Positions 41,791-50,724 are shown, numbered from the stretch's first letter. The stretch is 64,000 nt of DNA from UBA11612 sp964475755 (GCA_964475755.1 CAYYXR010000003.1:62001-126000), one strand, 5' to 3'. Translations and numbers: made by a program. Notes: a model not told the origin generated them from the sequence alone.

Positions 41791-43068
41791 ATGAATCGCA
41801 ACTCGCTTCACAGTGGCTATGGAACGCTGTCTAAAGCGCTCGCGGCCACGACCGCAATCGTAGCCCTTGGGGTCACATCGGCGTCGGCGGCCGAGCCCAC
41901 AATGGAAGAGATGTGGGAAATCATTCAAAAGCAGCAGCAAGAAATTGATGCGCTGAAGCAGCAACTCGACAGCGCCGACGCCAAAGTAGAGGCAACCGCT
42001 GCGGCCGTTGAAGATGCGGGAATGGCCCGAGGGTCAATGTCGTCTTCCGCTGGCGGCTGGTGGGACCGCACCAGCATCGGCGGATATGGGGAACTCCATT
42101 ACAACGGAGGCGACACCGACCGATTGGATTTCCACCGCTTCGTTCTTTTTATTGGGCATGAATTTAATGATCGCCTGCGCCTGCACACGGAACTTGAACT
42201 GGAGCATGCGCTGACCGCCGACACGGCAGACGGTAGCGGCCCCGGCGAAGTCGAGCTCGAGCAGGCTTGGCTTGAATACGATTTCACACAGCAGCTCTCC
42301 GGCCGAGCAGGTCTCTATCTATTGCCTGTCGGTATTCTTAATGAGACACATGAACCGCCGACGTTCTACGGCGTGGAAAGAAACCGCGTTGAAGCGAACA
42401 TTATTCCAACGACATGGTGGGAGGGCGGTGCTGGCCTGACCTACCGTCTGCCGAATGGGCTCCAGATCGAAGGGCATGTGCATGGCGGGCTGAATGTACC
42501 GACAACGGGTGGCAACGCGTTCCGTATTCGAAGTGGCCGTCAGAAAGTGGCAAATTCAACGCTGCGCGAACCTGCATTCACAGGCAGAATTAAATACACC
42601 GGAATCCCAGGTGTGGAACTCGCGACATCATTTCAGTACCAGACTGATCTCACTCAAAACGATCCCGGTGATCCGAAGACCAGTGCAACATTGTGGGAGG
42701 CGCACGCAATTATCGACCGCGCCGTTACGCCGGATATTCGTCTTGGGCTGCGCGCTCTCTGTGCCCGCTGGGATCTGAATGGTGCGGCCGCGGCGGCAGT
42801 CGGGCGGGATAAACAGTACGGCTGGTACGTGGAGCCGTCCGTGCGGTTTGCGACTGCTGTCGGAGACGTCGGGTTCTTTGGGCGCTATAGCGAGGACGAC
42901 AATACAGCGGGCGATGCCATTGACTCCAAGTTCAAGCAATACAGCATCGGTTCAAACTACTGGATTCACCCCAATGCCGTCCTAAAACTCGAATACGAAT
43001 TCCAGGAGCCGCCCGCAGGTGGCACAGACGATGACAAAGTCCATCTTGGCCTCGGATTCCAGTTCTAG
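41791..43068 (+). CDS. Outer-membrane porin with N-terminal coiled coil
   Basis: 425 residues from ATG 41791. The signal peptide ends at TSASA. A short coiled coil follows (TMEEMWEIIQKQQQEIDALK), then about 340 residues of alternating amphipathic strands (IGGYGELHYNGG, DRLRLHTELELEHAL, GRAGLYLLPVGI, WEGGAGLTYRLP) and a C-terminal LGLGFQF with terminal Phe, the usual BAM recognition end. The overall form is like the OprP/OprO or short-chain porin groups; the ligand is unknown. It is upstream of the FMN-binding, PepSY and ApbE genes in the same direction. Confidence 0.85.
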   Translation: MNRNSLHSGYGTLSKALAATTAIVALGVTSASAAEPTMEEMWEIIQKQQQEIDALKQQLDSADAKVEATAAAVEDAGMARGSMSSSAGGWWDRTSIGGYGELHYNGGDTDRLDFHRFVLFIGHEFNDRLRLHTELELEHALTADTADGSGPGEVELEQAWLEYDFTQQLSGRAGLYLLPVGILNETHEPPTFYGVERNRVEANIIPTTWWEGGAGLTYRLPNGLQIEGHVHGGLNVPTTGGNAFRIRSGRQKVANSTLREPAFTGRIKYTGIPGVELATSFQYQTDLTQNDPGDPKTSATLWEAHAIIDRAVTPDIRLGLRALCARWDLNGAAAAAVGRDKQYGWYVEPSVRFATAVGDVGFFGRYSEDDNTAGDAIDSKFKQYSIGSNYWIHPNAVLKLEYEFQEPPAGGTDDDKVHLGLGFQF

Positions 43069-43091
43069 ATCAAAAGACTGGCGACAAATCG

Positions 43092-43126
43092 TTCCCGCCG
43101 CGGTAGGACTCTGCCGCTGGCGGGAA
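43092..43126 (+). terminator. Hairpin between porin and FMN-binding genes (possible attenuator)
   Basis: TTCCCGCC-GCGG pairs with CCGC-T-GGCGGGAA, giving 12 bp with one bulge, followed by TGGCATTTTC rather than a clean T run. It could reduce read-through from the abundant porin transcript or protect its 3' end. Confidence 0.55.
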
Positions 43127-43173
43127 TGGCATTTTCTCTCCGTCCGTTGGCCGTCCTGAGGGCAGGGAGACCG

Positions 43174-43707
43174 ATGGGATTTTGGTGTAAACGTCTACTG
43201 GCTGGGTTGTTCACGGTTGCGCTGTTCGGCGGCAGCGCGGTCATTGCCGACGATGTCTATCAGGAGTCCAACGCCTTTCTTGAGGAAGCGTTTAAGGGGA
43301 AGGTGCCAACGCCTGAAGTGCTCTGGTTAACCGAGGAGCACCGGGACGCGGCGTCGCGCATCTTAAACCACCCGCCACACATGTTACGCGTTCGGTATTG
43401 GCGCCAGGACGCTCGCACGGCCTGGATTCTCGAAGAAATAGGCAAAGAACGCCCCATTACCGTGGGTGTCGTGCTGCACAACGGCGCCATCGAAAACGTG
43501 TCGATCCTTATTTATCGCGAGAGTATCGGTTGGGAAGTTCGGCACAGGTTTTTTACCAAACAATTCGAGCAGGCTGAATTGAACGAGCGGCTCATGCTGA
43601 CAAATCCGATTGATGGTATTGTCGGTGCTACATTGTCGGTGCGGGCGGTCACGGGTGTCGCAAGGCTCGCGGCATATTTTCACGGGCAGGTGGTCAGTGG
43701 ATCGTAA
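43174..43707 (+). CDS. Exported FMN-binding-domain protein (ApbE flavinylation target)
   Basis: 177 residues from ATG 43174, chosen for its AGGGAG six bases upstream over ATG 43126. A signal peptide (LLAGLFTVALFGGSAVIA) precedes about 150 residues ending in the FMN-bind domain. NPIDGIVGATLSVRAV carries the flavinylation motif of the D-G-x-x-G-A-T-[S/T] kind, in which the Thr of GAT receives FMN through a phosphoester bond. The flanking ITVGVVLHNGAIENVSILIYRE is the preceding sheet. It passes electrons in the periplasm. A PepSY membrane protein and ApbE follow with overlaps. Confidence 0.88.
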   Translation: MGFWCKRLLAGLFTVALFGGSAVIADDVYQESNAFLEEAFKGKVPTPEVLWLTEEHRDAASRILNHPPHMLRVRYWRQDARTAWILEEIGKERPITVGVVLHNGAIENVSILIYRESIGWEVRHRFFTKQFEQAELNERLMLTNPIDGIVGATLSVRAVTGVARLAAYFHGQVVSGS

Positions 43708-44473
43708 CCCCATGCTCAAGCCACCGCGTCGTCCATTTTTGCTGCGATGGCACAAATGGGCCGGCTTGGTGTCCTCCATCATTGTACTGGTTGTCGCGGC
43801 GACGGGGATTTTGATTAACCATGGCCCAGAGTTGCGCTTGCGAGAGACCTACGTCGCTTCTCCGGTCATCCTATTGAGGTACGGCCTGACGCCGAACGAC
43901 GCGCCTAACGGCTTTCCGGTGAGTGAGACTTGGGTGTCCTGGGTCGAAGGCCAGGTTTTTCTGGGCGGCTCTTTGGTCGCCGATCAGGCCGGCGAAGGTG
44001 TCGGTGCTGTTGCCAGCCAGGGAATCATTATTGCCGCAGCACGCGATCAGCTATTCCTGATGTCAACGAGTGGCCAGCTGATCGAACGGATGCAAGGGCA
44101 TGCGCTCCCGGCGCCGATTTCGGCCATTGGAACCGATGAGTCAGGGGCCGTTCTTCTGCAAACGTCCTCGGGAATTTTCGCCGCGGATTCCGATTTCTTA
44201 ACATGGACGCCAGTCGATGCCGATTCGGATTGGTCCCGGTCCGGCGAAGTTCCGGCTGACATACGCGAAGCGCTGCTGCTGGCGTACCGAGGCGAGGGGA
44301 TCTCCCTCGATCGAATACTTCTAGACCTGCACACCGGCCGAATATTTGGGGCGTGGGGCGTCTATATATTTGATGCAGCGGCGATTGTTCTCCTGTTCTT
44401 AGCAGTATCCGGTGTTGTCAATGTGCTACATCCTCCCCGCCGGCGACTTCGCAATCTGGATCAGGACTCATGA
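43697..44473 (+). CDS. PepSY-associated membrane protein, putative quinol-to-flavin electron conduit
   Basis: 258 residues from GTG 43697 (AGG six bases upstream), overlapping the FMN-binding gene by 11 bases. RWHKWAGLVSSIIVLVVAATG is the conserved PepSY_TM first helix with its His, ending ILINH. A periplasmic domain of about 170 residues follows, then a second helix (FDAAAIVLLFLAVSGVVNVLH) and a basic cytoplasmic tail. Such proteins are thought to bind haem between helices through the conserved His residues and to feed electrons to periplasmic flavoproteins. It overlaps apbE by ATGA. Confidence 0.8.
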   Translation: MDRNPMLKPPRRPFLLRWHKWAGLVSSIIVLVVAATGILINHGPELRLRETYVASPVILLRYGLTPNDAPNGFPVSETWVSWVEGQVFLGGSLVADQAGEGVGAVASQGIIIAAARDQLFLMSTSGQLIERMQGHALPAPISAIGTDESGAVLLQTSSGIFAADSDFLTWTPVDADSDWSRSGEVPADIREALLLAYRGEGISLDRILLDLHTGRIFGAWGVYIFDAAAIVLLFLAVSGVVNVLHPPRRRLRNLDQDS

Positions 44474-45468
44474 AACGCCGCAGGTTTCTTCGCGTGATCG
44501 GCGCTGGTGCCGGGATGGCAGGTCTTTCTGCGGGTGGGCTGCCCTCTGCGCTGGCGCTACCCAAGCAACCAGCCCAATTTCACCAATGGACGGGCGTCGC
44601 CCTAGGCGCTGACGCCAATATCCAAATTCATCACCGAGATCCGGAGTTTTCTGAGCTGGTGCTTAAGGCGTGCATGGCCGAAATCGAACTCTGTGAAAAC
44701 ATGTTCAGCCTTCACAATAACGCTTCGGTTTTGAGCCGTTTGAACAAATCTGGAAAAATTGAGCAAGCGCCGAACGCATTCATCGAATTGTTAGAGACCA
44801 GTAAGGAATTTTTTACGGGCACCGCTGGCCACTTTGACCCTTCAGTTCAGCCGCTCTGGCATGCTTACAAAGACTGCGTCGGATCAGGAGCGGTTAATGT
44901 TGGTCTTTTGCATGAGCGTGTTTCAGAGGCGCGGTGCTTGATCGGATATGAGCGGGTCAGGCTGGGTGAGGGTTCCGTTGCTCTCCAGCCCGGTATGGCG
45001 CTGACGCTCAATGGCATTGCGCAGGGGTTTTTGGCGGACAGAGTCACAAAAGTACTGCGCCGTCACGGCATCAAGTCTGCCCTCGTAGAAACCGGCGAGA
45101 CCTATGGGCTTGGCGTGTACCCATCAGATCGGGAATGGCAATTGGGGATCCCGAGCCCTGTATCTCCCGTCCTCTCTTATACGGTTTCACTCAACAATCG
45201 GGCATTGGCAACATCGTCGCCCGCCGGAACGATATTTGATCCTGAAGGACGCTATCACCATTTATTTAATCCGCATGACGGCATGTGCGCGGACGGATTT
45301 GCAAGCATAAGCGTATCCGCGCCGTCGGCCGCGATGGCGGACGCTCTTTCCACGGCATTTGCGTCCATGCCGTTACGGCTGATCCGGGGAACGGTACGTA
45401 GAATGCCTGACGTCGGTGTCTATCTTCTCGATCCACAAGGCGGGGCAAAACGCCTTGGAAGGGTTTAA
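44470..45468 (+). CDS. apbE: FAD:protein FMN transferase (ApbE), Tat-exported
   Basis: 332 residues. MKRRRFLRVIGAGAGMAGL is a twin-arginine signal. ENMFSLHNNASVLSRLN, HFDPSVQPLW, LNGIAQGFLADRVTKVL, RALATSSPAG, HHLFNPHDG and AMADALSTAFASM follow the ApbE pattern, including the Asp-Ala-xx-Thr magnesium site. It transfers FMN from FAD to the Thr of the FMN-binding protein encoded two genes upstream. The four-base overlap with the PepSY gene and the adjacent target make the assignment firm. It converges with the MFS gene, leaving a 1-base gap. Confidence 0.93.
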   Translation: MKRRRFLRVIGAGAGMAGLSAGGLPSALALPKQPAQFHQWTGVALGADANIQIHHRDPEFSELVLKACMAEIELCENMFSLHNNASVLSRLNKSGKIEQAPNAFIELLETSKEFFTGTAGHFDPSVQPLWHAYKDCVGSGAVNVGLLHERVSEARCLIGYERVRLGEGSVALQPGMALTLNGIAQGFLADRVTKVLRRHGIKSALVETGETYGLGVYPSDREWQLGIPSPVSPVLSYTVSLNNRALATSSPAGTIFDPEGRYHHLFNPHDGMCADGFASISVSAPSAAMADALSTAFASMPLRLIRGTVRRMPDVGVYLLDPQGGAKRLGRV

Positions 45469-45469
45469 G

Positions 45470-46750
45470 TCAAACCCTTTGGCTTTCAGGCATTGGTACG
45501 GCGACGCGCATGAAAACCAATGCGCCCAATGCTGCGATCACTCCCATCGCCATTATCACGCCTGCATAATTAAAAGCCATTTCAATGGGGCCCAACAAAG
45601 CTGCTCCGGCGGACGTTCCCAAATTTATAAACGCCATGTACAGGGCGAATTGTGTTGCCGCGACTTTGCGTTCGCATAGACGCATGGCGGTGGCGTAGAT
45701 GGCAACTGATAGAAGGACGAAGGCGGCTTTGTAGGCAATCATATACCCGATGACTACACTCCGTTCGTCCCAAAGTCCGGGCGCACTTGACATGGCGAAG
45801 TGTACGGCGGCCATAAATATAAGGCCTACAAATAAGGAGCGAACGAGTCCAAATCGGCTGACAAACGGCCCCGCCGCCAGCATGGCAATAGCTGCTCCAA
45901 TCAGTCCGATGCTTGCCGATGCTTGCGTGTAATCGGTGTCTGCCCAGCCGAGCTCCTGTACGGTCATGACGGGCAGGGCGGCGGAGTACAGGCCATATCC
46001 CATCAACGCGACAAACGTCGCTGCAATGAATATGAGGCTGGACGGCGTTTGAACCGCATTGAATAAGTTCGTAAGAATAGATCGCCACTCGTGGAGCTGA
46101 AGGTCCAGGGCGGTCTCGGAAGGGGCGCCGGAACTCCAGGGCGCAATACGTTCGCCGGGCCGCTCGCGGAGGGTAAGTGGAATAACCATGATGACGGCGA
46201 TTGCCACTGCCACGGCGATGGCGCCAGCGCTTAACCCCTGATCGGCGATGATGGTGCCGGACACGGCCGTCGAGGCCGCTATCCCCAGAGTCTTTCCGCC
46301 CCACATCAAACCGTTCGCAACAGCCTGTTCGTCCGGCGGAATGATGTCGATGGCCATGCCGTCTACAGCGACATCCTGAAAAGCTCCAAAAAAGTTGACC
46401 AAAAATCCGATGAGTGTGATCGCGCCGATTTGTGTCGCCCCGTCGGTAATTCCAGTCAGTCCCAATAGACCCAGTACGAGACCTGATTGCGCGGCAATGA
46501 CCCATGGACGGCGGCGGCCCATGGGTAGGAAGCTGAACCGGTCCATGATTGGCCCGTTGATGAGCTTGAAACTCCAGGGCAGCAAGATGATGCCAATATA
46601 GGCGCCTATGGCGGCAGCTGATACGCCTTGCTGCGCAAGCCACGCGGGGACTGCGACATAGAGCAGCCCTTCCGGTAAACCCTGAGCAACGTAAAGGGCC
46701 AGAAACGCGCCGTATCTCAGGGTTTTGTGTTCACTGAGTGCCGGAAGCAT
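45470..46750 (-). CDS. AmpG-like MFS permease
   Basis: 426 residues with 12 predicted membrane helices. YVAQGLPEGLLYVAVPAWLA, LPWSFKLINGPIMDRFSFLPMGRRRPWV and FFGAFQDVAVDGMAID are typical of the AmpG / PAT branch of the major facilitator superfamily. AmpG imports anhydromuropeptides for cell-wall recycling; acetyl-CoA transporters share these motifs. The substrate here is undetermined. It lies in the same direction as the spermidine-synthase-like pair, 33 bases downstream of it. Confidence 0.82.
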   Translation of the reverse strand: MLPALSEHKTLRYGAFLALYVAQGLPEGLLYVAVPAWLAQQGVSAAAIGAYIGIILLPWSFKLINGPIMDRFSFLPMGRRRPWVIAAQSGLVLGLLGLTGITDGATQIGAITLIGFLVNFFGAFQDVAVDGMAIDIIPPDEQAVANGLMWGGKTLGIAASTAVSGTIIADQGLSAGAIAVAVAIAVIMVIPLTLRERPGERIAPWSSGAPSETALDLQLHEWRSILTNLFNAVQTPSSLIFIAATFVALMGYGLYSAALPVMTVQELGWADTDYTQASASIGLIGAAIAMLAAGPFVSRFGLVRSLFVGLIFMAAVHFAMSSAPGLWDERSVVIGYMIAYKAAFVLLSVAIYATAMRLCERKVAATQFALYMAFINLGTSAGAALLGPIEMAFNYAGVIMAMGVIAALGALVFMRVAVPMPESQRV

Positions 46751-46783
46751 GCCTCAGTGTAGCACGGCTGCATGCAATTTCAC

Positions 46784-47674
46784 TTAACGCTCGTTCAGGA
46801 TGTTGGACGGCGAATATTGATCTGTCAGTACGTATGAGTCACTCGGCCAGTCTCTTTTAATGCTGACGAGATCAATCAGCCACCGCGCTCTGAATCCGCG
46901 CTTCTCGAATTCAGGTGCGAGCTCATTTGCATTCTTTGTAATTTCGTCTTTTGGGGGGAGTTCGCCTTTTTTTGCCCAAATGACGCGATTTGTGGAGCGA
47001 AGGTTGTAAAAAGTTCCGAACGCTTCTTCGTACGTTGCCGACTCATGCGGATACAATCCGCTTGAGGAAAATGTGTTGGAGGCCACTATTCCGCTGGGCG
47101 ACAATAGATCTTTGACCTCGTTCAGGAATTCGACGGTTAACAGGTGTTCGGGAATATATTCATCCTCGAACGCATCCAGCATAATGAGATCGTATTTATT
47201 GCCATCCAGAAGCGCGCGTTTCACGAATACCCGACCGTCCATTGCAAATGTACGAAGGCGTCCATCTTCCTGATAATCGAAATAGTCTCGGGCCACTTTC
47301 ACAACCGCTTCGTCGATTTCGACCACATCGATATGCGCCCGTGGAAGAATTTCCTGCAAATCCATTGGTAGAGTGCCGCCACCAAGGCCGACAATAAGGA
47401 TGCGTTCGGGATTGGGGTTCATGGACAAGACACCCAGCATCATCCGCGTATACGGAAAAACCAACTCGTCCGGGTCATCCAAGCTCACGCATGTTTGCCG
47501 ATCTTGATAAATGGATTTGCGAAACGTCAAGCAGCGCAAGTCGTCATTTTCAATGACGTATATGTTCCGGTACAGAGACTTTTCGAAATGCAGCAGTCCG
47601 GAGATCTCGTCGTCACACGGCGACATGGTGAACAAGGCCGCGATGGCCGCGAAAAACCCGCAAGATGCGCTCAT
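46784..47674 (-). CDS. Spermidine-synthase-like soluble domain protein
   Basis: 296 residues. RILIVGLGGGTLPMDLQE, IDVVEIDEAVVKVARDYF, TFAMDGRVFVKR and IMLDAFEDEYIPEHL match the aminopropyltransferase fold. The D-x-T/S gatekeeper motif of true SpeE is not evident; the DAFEDEYIP form is that of the membrane-fused spermidine-synthase-like proteins. The first 20 residues are hydrophobic and may anchor it. It overlaps the upstream membrane gene by ATGA (47671-47674), and the two together equal one fused protein. Its substrate is unknown. Confidence 0.8.
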   Translation of the reverse strand: MSASCGFFAAIAALFTMSPCDDEISGLLHFEKSLYRNIYVIENDDLRCLTFRKSIYQDRQTCVSLDDPDELVFPYTRMMLGVLSMNPNPERILIVGLGGGTLPMDLQEILPRAHIDVVEIDEAVVKVARDYFDYQEDGRLRTFAMDGRVFVKRALLDGNKYDLIMLDAFEDEYIPEHLLTVEFLNEVKDLLSPSGIVASNTFSSSGLYPHESATYEEAFGTFYNLRSTNRVIWAKKGELPPKDEITKNANELAPEFEKRGFRARWLIDLVSIKRDWPSDSYVLTDQYSPSNILNER

Positions 47675-48267
47675 ACTACTTTTTCCCGCGACACGAAATA
47701 TGCGCCGGCCGCCATGACAATCGATAACGTCATGAGCAAGAGGACGATTTGGTTTACTTCAAACAGGAGCACAAAATAGAACGATGTCAAAAGCGTGCCT
47801 GCTGCGCTAAAGGCCGTTGAAAAGAAATATAGCAAGCCTGCATAAAACCCTGCAGCGTGCGCTTCGCTCACCAGCAGTCGCACGGCATAAGGCGAGACCG
47901 AACCGCATACCGCTGCGGGAACAAAGAAAAGAATGACGCAAGAAATCAAAGAGCCTGTGCGCGGATCTTGGGTATAGGCAAAAACGCTTTCCAGAACCGG
48001 CTCGGCGAAGAGCGCGACCGGGATCAGCAGAATACCCGAGGCGAAATGGAGCAAGCACAAAGTGCTGACACGCGGAGAATTTAGGGACAGGCGGCCGCCG
48101 GCGAGGTATCCCACCGCCAGTGCGACCATGAAAACAGTAATAACGGCGCCCCAAACGTAGATGCTGCTGCCGAACGTCGGCGCAAGGATCCGGCCACTCA
48201 GGATTTCGAGGCCCATGACCATGAAGCCTGACCAGCACGCGATGGCGATGACGGCGGCTTTTTTCAT
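47671..48267 (-). CDS. Membrane half of a split MFS/spermidine-synthase-like protein
   Basis: 198 residues with six or seven predicted membrane helices. GLEILSGRILAPTFGSSIYVWGAVI is the N-terminal signature of the 'fused MFS/spermidine synthase' group, and GSVSPYAVRLL its middle. In many bacteria it is continuous with the soluble domain; here it ends after the last helix and couples to it through a four-base overlap. The two products probably reassemble. ATG 48267 is the start. Confidence 0.82.
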   Translation of the reverse strand: MKKAAVIAIACWSGFMVMGLEILSGRILAPTFGSSIYVWGAVITVFMVALAVGYLAGGRLSLNSPRVSTLCLLHFASGILLIPVALFAEPVLESVFAYTQDPRTGSLISCVILFFVPAAVCGSVSPYAVRLLVSEAHAAGFYAGLLYFFSTAFSAAGTLLTSFYFVLLFEVNQIVLLLMTLSIVMAAGAYFVSREKVV

Positions 48268-48583
48268 GCCGGTCTCAGTGTGAGATCGGGTTGAAACGAA
48301 GGCATGTTTGTCGGGGCCCGGCGGGTCGAATGCGTCAGCACGTGGGGTGAGTCCTCCTAAGATGCCGTGATTTTAAGGGCTGCGTGGAACAAGGGCTATC
48401 CCTGCCTGGCCACGGTTGCGCCCACTTCTAATGGGTGCGCAGTGGTAGCCACGCCCGGCGGATTGTGATAACATCCTGTAATATATTGGATTTTCCCGTT
48501 TGGGGTGGCCGCAAATAAAGGCTAAATAGGGCACTACGCCGGGGCTCGCTCATGTCGCTTCGGTCTGCGGCCCATAGGATGGA
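48268..48583. other. 316-base divergent intergenic region before ispH
   Basis: A bulged hairpin lies at about 48418-48442 (arms TGCG/CGCA and CCCA/TGGG). AT-rich sequence at 48470-48495 could hold the ispH promoter. No credible small ORF was seen. Confidence 0.55.
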
Positions 48584-49540
48584 ATGAAGATGAAGGTTTT
48601 GCTCGCCCAGCCGCGTGGATTCTGTGCCGGTGTCGTGCGCGCCGTCGATATCGTTGAATTGGCGCTGCAAAAATACGGTCCGCCGGTCTACGTGCGCCAT
48701 GAGATCGTCCACAACAAACGCGTTGTCGAGGATCTTCGCACCAAGGGTGCCGTCTTCGTCGATGAAGTGGACGACATTCCCACAGGCGCCATCACAGTAT
48801 TTTCCGCCCACGGTGTTTCGCGCAAGGTTGTCAGCGATGCCACCGGCCGTGGCCTTGAGGTTATTGATGCGACGTGTCCTTTGGTGGCACGTGTTCACAC
48901 CGAAGGGCAGCGGTATGCGGGTGCCGGACACGAAGTTGTGCTGATCGGTCATGCCGGTCACGCGGAAGTGGAAGGCACGTTGGGCCAGATCGACGGCACC
49001 GTTCACTTGGTTGGAAAGGTCGGGGACGTCGAAGTCCTCACTGTCAAAGATCCTACCAAACTCGCCTACGTGACCCAGACCACCCTGTCTGTGGACGATA
49101 CGCGCGACATTATAGCCGCGCTCAAGCGCCGGTATCCGGAAATCCATGGGCCGGACGTCAAAGACATTTGCTACGCCACCCAAAATCGTCAGCAGGCCGT
49201 GCGGGACCTCGCGCGCCAGGCAGACGTTATCCTGGTGCTGGGCGCGAAGAACAGTTCAAATTCCAACCGCTTGCGCGAAATCGGTGAGGATATGGACGTG
49301 CCCAGCTACCTCATTGACGACGCCGAAAGTTTGCAGCCCGAGTGGCTTGAAGGCAAGGCGGTCGTGGGTATTACCGCCGGCGCATCGGCTCCCGAAGCGC
49401 TGGTGGACGAACTCATCTCCAAACTCCGCACGTTAGCGGATACCGAAGTGGAGATGCTGGACGGCGTTAGAGAAAACATACATTTCAAGCTGCCGCGCCA
49501 GCTTCGCGAGTTTGCCGAAACAGCTGTTCCGGCCGAATAA
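48584..49540 (+). CDS. ispH: 4-hydroxy-3-methylbut-2-enyl diphosphate reductase
   Basis: 318 residues. The three iron-sulfur Cys are in GFCAGVVRAVDIVE, DATCPLVARVH and DICYATQNRQQA. HEIVHNKRVVEDL, FSAHGVS, GHAEVEGTLGQ and SSNSNRLREI are substrate-site motifs. It makes IPP and DMAPP in the last step of the MEP pathway. Placed directly before hpnH, it supplies precursors to the hopanoid locus, together with dxs at 57 kb. Confidence 0.97.
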   Translation: MKMKVLLAQPRGFCAGVVRAVDIVELALQKYGPPVYVRHEIVHNKRVVEDLRTKGAVFVDEVDDIPTGAITVFSAHGVSRKVVSDATGRGLEVIDATCPLVARVHTEGQRYAGAGHEVVLIGHAGHAEVEGTLGQIDGTVHLVGKVGDVEVLTVKDPTKLAYVTQTTLSVDDTRDIIAALKRRYPEIHGPDVKDICYATQNRQQAVRDLARQADVILVLGAKNSSNSNRLREIGEDMDVPSYLIDDAESLQPEWLEGKAVVGITAGASAPEALVDELISKLRTLADTEVEMLDGVRENIHFKLPRQLREFAETAVPAE

Positions 49541-49566
49541 CCAACACAGCAGAAGGTCAGTATTCA

Positions 49567-50724
49567 GTGGGCGTTCCTTTCATTCAAGCAGCTCGGGTCG
49601 GCGCATACGTCGTTGGACAGAAATTGCGCGGCAACGACCGTTATCCGTTGGTGCTGATGCTCGAACCGCTTTTCCGCTGCAATCTGGCTTGCGCGGGCTG
49701 CGGCAAGATCGACTATCCCGACAGCATCTTGAATAAACGCCTGACGCCGCAGGAATGCTTTGACGCCGTTGATGAATGCGGCGCGCCCATGGTGTCTATC
49801 CCCGGCGGCGAACCTCTGTTGCACAAGGAAATCAAGGAAATCGTTGACGGCATCATCGCCCGCAAGAAATTCGTGTATCTGTGCACCAATGCCCTGCTGC
49901 TCAAAAAGAAGCTCGATCTGTTTACGCCGTCACCGTATTTGACGCTCTCGGTGCATTTGGACGGGCTCAAGGACGAGCATGATCAGGCGGTGTCACAGGA
50001 AGGCGTTTTCGACCGCGCCGTGGATGCTATCAAAGAAGCGGTAAAACGAGGCTTTCGCGTCACCATAAACTGCACACTGTTCGACAACGCCGTCCCGGAC
50101 CGCGTCGCGGCGTTTTTCGATTACGTCGGCGAGCTCGGCGTGGAAGGCATTACGGTCTCGCCCGGGTACGCCTATGAGCGCGCGCCGGCGCAGGATCACT
50201 TCCTCAACCGCCGCCAAACCAAGGACCTGTTCCGCGACATTTTCCGGATGGGAAAATCGCGGGCGAAAAAATGGCGCTTCAATCAATCCAGCTTGTTCCT
50301 CGATTTTCTGGCGGGGAACCAGAACTACCAGTGCATGCCGTGGGGCAATCCCGCCCGCAACGTTTTCGGCTGGCAGAAGCCCTGTTATCTCGTCGGCGAG
50401 GGGTTTGTCGGCAGTTTTAAGGAACTCATGGAAACCACGGATTGGGACTCCTACGGCACCGGAAATTACGAAAAGTGCGCCAACTGCATGGCCCATTGCG
50501 GATATGAGCCGACGTCCGTCGTGGATACCGTCAGCAATCCGCTGAAGGCGCTAACGGTCTTCATGCGCGGCGTGAAAACCGAAGGCCCCATGGCGCCGGA
50601 AATCTCACTGGAGAATCAGCGTCCTGCTGAATACGTTTTTGAAAAGCAGGTGGAGTCTTTCGTTAAAGACATTCACACCTCACCCAAAGGCGAAGAAGCT
50701 CCGCTCCGCGCAAAAGCCAGCTAG
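49567..50724 (+). CDS. hpnH: Adenosyl-hopene transferase HpnH (radical SAM)
   Basis: 385 residues from GTG 49567. MLEPLFRCNLACAGCGKIDYP includes the radical-SAM CxxxCxxC cluster site, GGEPLLHKEI the SAM-binding GGE motif, and KCANCMAHCGYEPT a C-terminal Cys group. HpnH joins the 5'-deoxyadenosyl radical to diploptene, the first step toward C35 hopanoids. It follows ispH by 26 bases. The last 45 bases overlap hpnG on the opposite strand. Confidence 0.96.
   Translation: MGVPFIQAARVGAYVVGQKLRGNDRYPLVLMLEPLFRCNLACAGCGKIDYPDSILNKRLTPQECFDAVDECGAPMVSIPGGEPLLHKEIKEIVDGIIARKKFVYLCTNALLLKKKLDLFTPSPYLTLSVHLDGLKDEHDQAVSQEGVFDRAVDAIKEAVKRGFRVTINCTLFDNAVPDRVAAFFDYVGELGVEGITVSPGYAYERAPAQDHFLNRRQTKDLFRDIFRMGKSRAKKWRFNQSSLFLDFLAGNQNYQCMPWGNPARNVFGWQKPCYLVGEGFVGSFKELMETTDWDSYGTGNYEKCANCMAHCGYEPTSVVDTVSNPLKALTVFMRGVKTEGPMAPEISLENQRPAEYVFEKQVESFVKDIHTSPKGEEAPLRAKAS

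Noticed and set aside
45582..46643. 353-codon minus-strand frame within the MFS gene
   Set aside because: It is an out-of-frame shadow rich in Arg, His and Ser, with no membrane helices; the overlapping frame is a canonical 12-helix permease.
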